A DNA stretch of 6,332 bases from Candidatus Falkowbacteria bacterium RIFCSPLOWO2_12_FULL_45_13 (lineage in GTDB: Bacteria; Patescibacteriota; Patescibacteriia; Patescibacteriales; GWC2-42-12), in NCBI GenBank assembly GCA_001778055.1, contig MFFY01000022.1:1-6332 (forward strand), read 5' to 3'. The notes under the pieces were generated by a model that saw only the letters and a program-made list of their open reading frames with translations, was not told the DNA's origin and ran no database searches. This document shows, piece after piece, positions 5,611-6,332 of this stretch; positions within the stretch are counted from its first letter, which is position 1; each line of letters begins with the position of its first letter. Both the position numbers and the translations under genes were made by a program.

Positions 5611-5742
5611 TTTTGTTATTGCCCGCCCGCCCGCTCTTGGCGAGCCGAGGCGGACGAATGCGGGACACACGCATACCACTTTCCGCGAAATATCATTCGC
5701 ATGTGCCCTATTTGTGGCGGGGCTCGCGAAGCGATAACAAAA
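5611..5742. repeat. long imperfect hairpin region bounded by an 11/12 inverted repeat
   Basis: TTTTGTTATTGC (5611-5622) faces GCGATAACAAAA (5731-5742) with one mismatch. Inside, CGAGCC (5641-5646) faces GGCTCG (5721-5726), and CGAATG (5655-5660) faces CATTCG (5694-5699). It could be a MITE-like remnant or a structured transcript downstream of the unknown gene at 5801-6175. No flanking direct repeat is evident. Confidence 0.4.
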
Positions 5743-5746
5743 AAAG

Positions 5747-5786
5747 AGGCGCTGACAACGATTCACCCGAATCGTTGTCAGCGCCT
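5747..5786 (-). terminator. strong intrinsic terminator of the small membrane-protein gene
   Basis: A perfect 18-bp stem, AGGCGCTGACAACGATTC (5747-5764) with its complement at 5769-5786, and a 4-nt loop. Read on the minus strand it starts 15 nt after the stop codon at 5801 and is followed by C and seven T's. A T-run also follows on the plus strand (about 5796-5802) but at a distance, so minus-strand use is favoured. Confidence 0.88.
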
Positions 5787-5800
5787 TTGCGGCCTGTTTT

Positions 5801-6175
5801 TTAGAAGATGGGTCGAGACAGTGTGCCCCACCACAGCAAAAAGAGGAAGCCTCCTATAAGGCTGATGAGGAACACCGCCAGCCAAAGTACTCCAAAAGGA
5901 ATCTGCTGCCGCGGAAGCGGCGGCCGTGTCGGGGAAGCGGTTTCCCCTGCAGACGATGGACTGTAGAAAAATTTCCCCTTGGGCGGTTGGTCGTCGGTTT
6001 GCTCCTGCGGCTGGCCGATGACGATTTCCCCCAATTTGCCCCACGTTTTTAATCTGCAAAAATTGAGGCGCCGGGGGGTATATCCCTGCGGGGATAATCC
6101 CCCCAAGCATTGCCGAGCGGTTAGAAGAGATTTTTTCATTTTTTTGGTTGTTGTTGTTTTACAGCGGCCATTCAT
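5801..6175 (-). CDS. unrecognised small protein with basic N-terminus and C-terminal membrane helix
   Basis: A 124-residue protein of no family I recognise. The first 48 residues are strongly basic (MNGRCKTTTTKKMKKSLL, YTPRRLNFCRLKTWGK) with cysteines at 5, 23 and 40. Residues about 49-92 are a polar, Pro-rich linker (GQPQEQTDDQPPKGK, TASPTRPPLPRQQ). Residues 93-117 are a single hydrophobic helix (PFGVLWLAVFLISLIGGFLF, then LLWWG) followed by only GTLSRPIF, so it reads as a tail-anchored protein with a cytoplasmic basic domain, by inference. It has its own near-consensus promoter (6194-6222) and a strong terminator 15 nt after the stop, which supports a real gene in this frame. ATG at 6175 lies about 12 nt after the predicted transcript start; Met13 (ATG at 6139) is the alternative and starts MKKSLL. 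Neither has a Shine-Dalgarno. Codons are more GC-rich than in the genes to the left, suggesting different ancestry. Confidence 0.6.
   Translation of the reverse strand: MNGRCKTTTTKKMKKSLLTARQCLGGLSPQGYTPRRLNFCRLKTWGKLGEIVIGQPQEQTDDQPPKGKFFYSPSSAGETASPTRPPLPRQQIPFGVLWLAVFLISLIGGFLFLLWWGTLSRPIF
6073..6104 (-). repeat. GC-rich hairpin inside the small membrane-protein ORF
   Basis: GGGGGG (6073-6078) pairs with CCCCCC (6099-6104) and TATCCC (6081-6086) with GGGATA (6091-6096), separated by a 2x2 mismatch and closed by a 4-nt loop. It falls at codons 24-34 of the 124-codon reading and 12-22 of the Met13 reading, early enough to affect translation. Confidence 0.45.
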
Positions 6176-6184
6176 TGGCCACTG
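6162..6184 (-). promoter_or_regulatory. 5' hairpin placing the start codon in its loop
   Basis: CAG-GGCCA (6162-6164, 6166-6170) faces TGGCC-CTG (6176-6180, 6182-6184), with one mismatched pair and a 5-nt loop at 6171-6175. On the minus strand the loop is ATGAA, that is the ATG at 6175-6173. It begins 3-4 nt after the predicted transcript start. It could be an operator palindrome, a 5' mRNA structure, or both. Confidence 0.4.
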
Positions 6185-6193
6185 TTGAAAAGC

Positions 6194-6222
6194 ATAATAG
6201 CATATTTATTATCGGATGTCAA
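6194..6222 (-). promoter_or_regulatory. near-consensus sigma-70 promoter for the small membrane-protein gene
   Basis: On the minus strand, TTGACA (6222-6217, perfect -35), a 17-bp spacer, and TATTAT (6199-6194, one mismatch to TATAAT). The predicted start point is near 6187, only about 12 nt before the ATG at 6175. It is the strongest promoter match in the window. Confidence 0.8.
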
Positions 6223-6275
6223 CCGGCGGGGTTTTTACACACTACTGTCCGATTAAAATTTCACCAAAATACAAA

Positions 6276-6332
6276 AAACCTCAAAAGTTAGATATAATTA
6301 GATTGAGCGCCTAATTATTAACTCTGAGGTTT
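6276..6332. repeat. long near-perfect palindrome at the right window edge
   Basis: AAACCTCA (6276-6283) pairs with TGAGGTTT (6325-6332), AGTTA (6286-6290) with TAACT (6319-6323), and ATAATTAG (6294-6301) with CTAATTAT (6311-6318), around a 9-nt loop. Only a 3-nt bulge and a 2/1 internal loop interrupt it: 21 pairs in all. The outer arms continue towards A- and T-runs, so it may be a bidirectional terminator, or the end of a mobile element continuing outside. A TATAAT word (6293-6298) lies in the left arm. Confidence 0.6.

Larger units (their letters stand above)
5488..5746. other. GC-rich noncoding stretch with nested inverted repeats
   Basis: No convincing gene is seen: plus- and minus-strand frames here are open but of low-complexity, GC-driven composition without a usable start. 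It holds a 7-bp hairpin GCCGGCG/CGCCGGC (5499-5505, 5515-5521), a 12-bp perfect inverted repeat GGCGGGCAATAA/TTATTGCCCGCC (5502-5513, 5616-5627), a hairpin at 5581-5609, and an 11/12 inverted repeat bounding 5611-5742. The first hairpin and the 12-bp repeat use overlapping bases, so alternative folds are possible. Confidence 0.5.

Noticed and set aside
5462..5737. Plus-strand 91-codon frame starting in the transposase remnant
   Set aside because: Its start lies inside antisense transposase sequence and it crosses the composition junction. The Shine-Dalgarno-like AAGGAGGTGA is internal and has no start codon after it.
5778..6110. Alternative minus-strand frame of 110 codons overlapping the small membrane-protein gene
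   Set aside because: It would run through half of the terminator stem at 5747-5786, starts far from the promoter, and lacks a coherent membrane helix, unlike the frame ending at 5801.
6221..6236. AACC...GGTT followed by T-run on the plus strand as a terminator
   Set aside because: The stem is only 4 bp and overlaps the -35 region of the minus-strand promoter.
1..6332. tRNA, rRNA, tmRNA genes and CRISPR arrays
   Set aside because: No cloverleaf with conserved arms, no rRNA-like stretch, and no regularly spaced direct repeats were seen by eye.

Overview
The window looks like a chromosomal segment of an uncultivated Patescibacterium (CPR), most likely a Parcubacteria-type lineage. This is inferred from three things: a surface protein pairing a short N-terminal helical 'GW..xDIxEAF' segment and one membrane helix with C-terminal thrombospondin type 3 (calcium-binding) repeats; AT-rich gene starts without Shine-Dalgarno sequences; and short intergenic GC-rich hairpins embedded in AT-rich palindromes. 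TGA is used as an ordinary stop, so the standard code applies. No taxonomic marker (rRNA, ribosomal protein) is present, so the placement is tentative.

Layout. Positions 1-352: possible tail of an upstream gene, a good extended -10 promoter running straight into a terminator-like hairpin, then the AT-rich leader of the first gene. Positions 353-1777 (+): membrane-anchored TSP3-repeat surface protein. Positions 1842-1875: bidirectional terminator between convergent genes. Positions 1893-4759 (-): a cluster read in the order RNase Y (rny), YmdB-like metallophosphoesterase, HU-type DNA-binding protein, with an elaborate palindrome in each of the two intergenic gaps. Positions 4760-5067: AT-rich noncoding DNA with several inverted repeats. 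Positions 5068-5487 (-): C-terminal remnant of an rve-type DDE transposase whose 5' part is missing. At about 5488 the composition switches abruptly from AT-rich to GC-rich. Positions 5488-5746: no credible gene, but several nested inverted repeats. Positions 5747-6222 (-): a compact transcription unit made of a near-consensus sigma-70 promoter, a 124-codon ORF for an unrecognised protein with a basic N-terminus and a C-terminal membrane helix, and an 18-bp perfect-stem terminator. Positions 6276-6332: a near-perfect palindrome running into the window end.

How the genes relate. rny next to ymdB is a conserved bacterial neighbourhood: a membrane-tethered endoribonuclease that starts mRNA decay, beside a metal-dependent phosphodiesterase. 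Here hup follows on the same strand. The metallophosphoesterase has conservative but active-site substitutions (Glu to Asp, and Asn to Asp in the GNH motif). The most novel-looking part is the right-hand unit at 5747-6222, a clean single-gene cassette beside a broken transposase in DNA of different composition. I do not recognise its product and assign no function.
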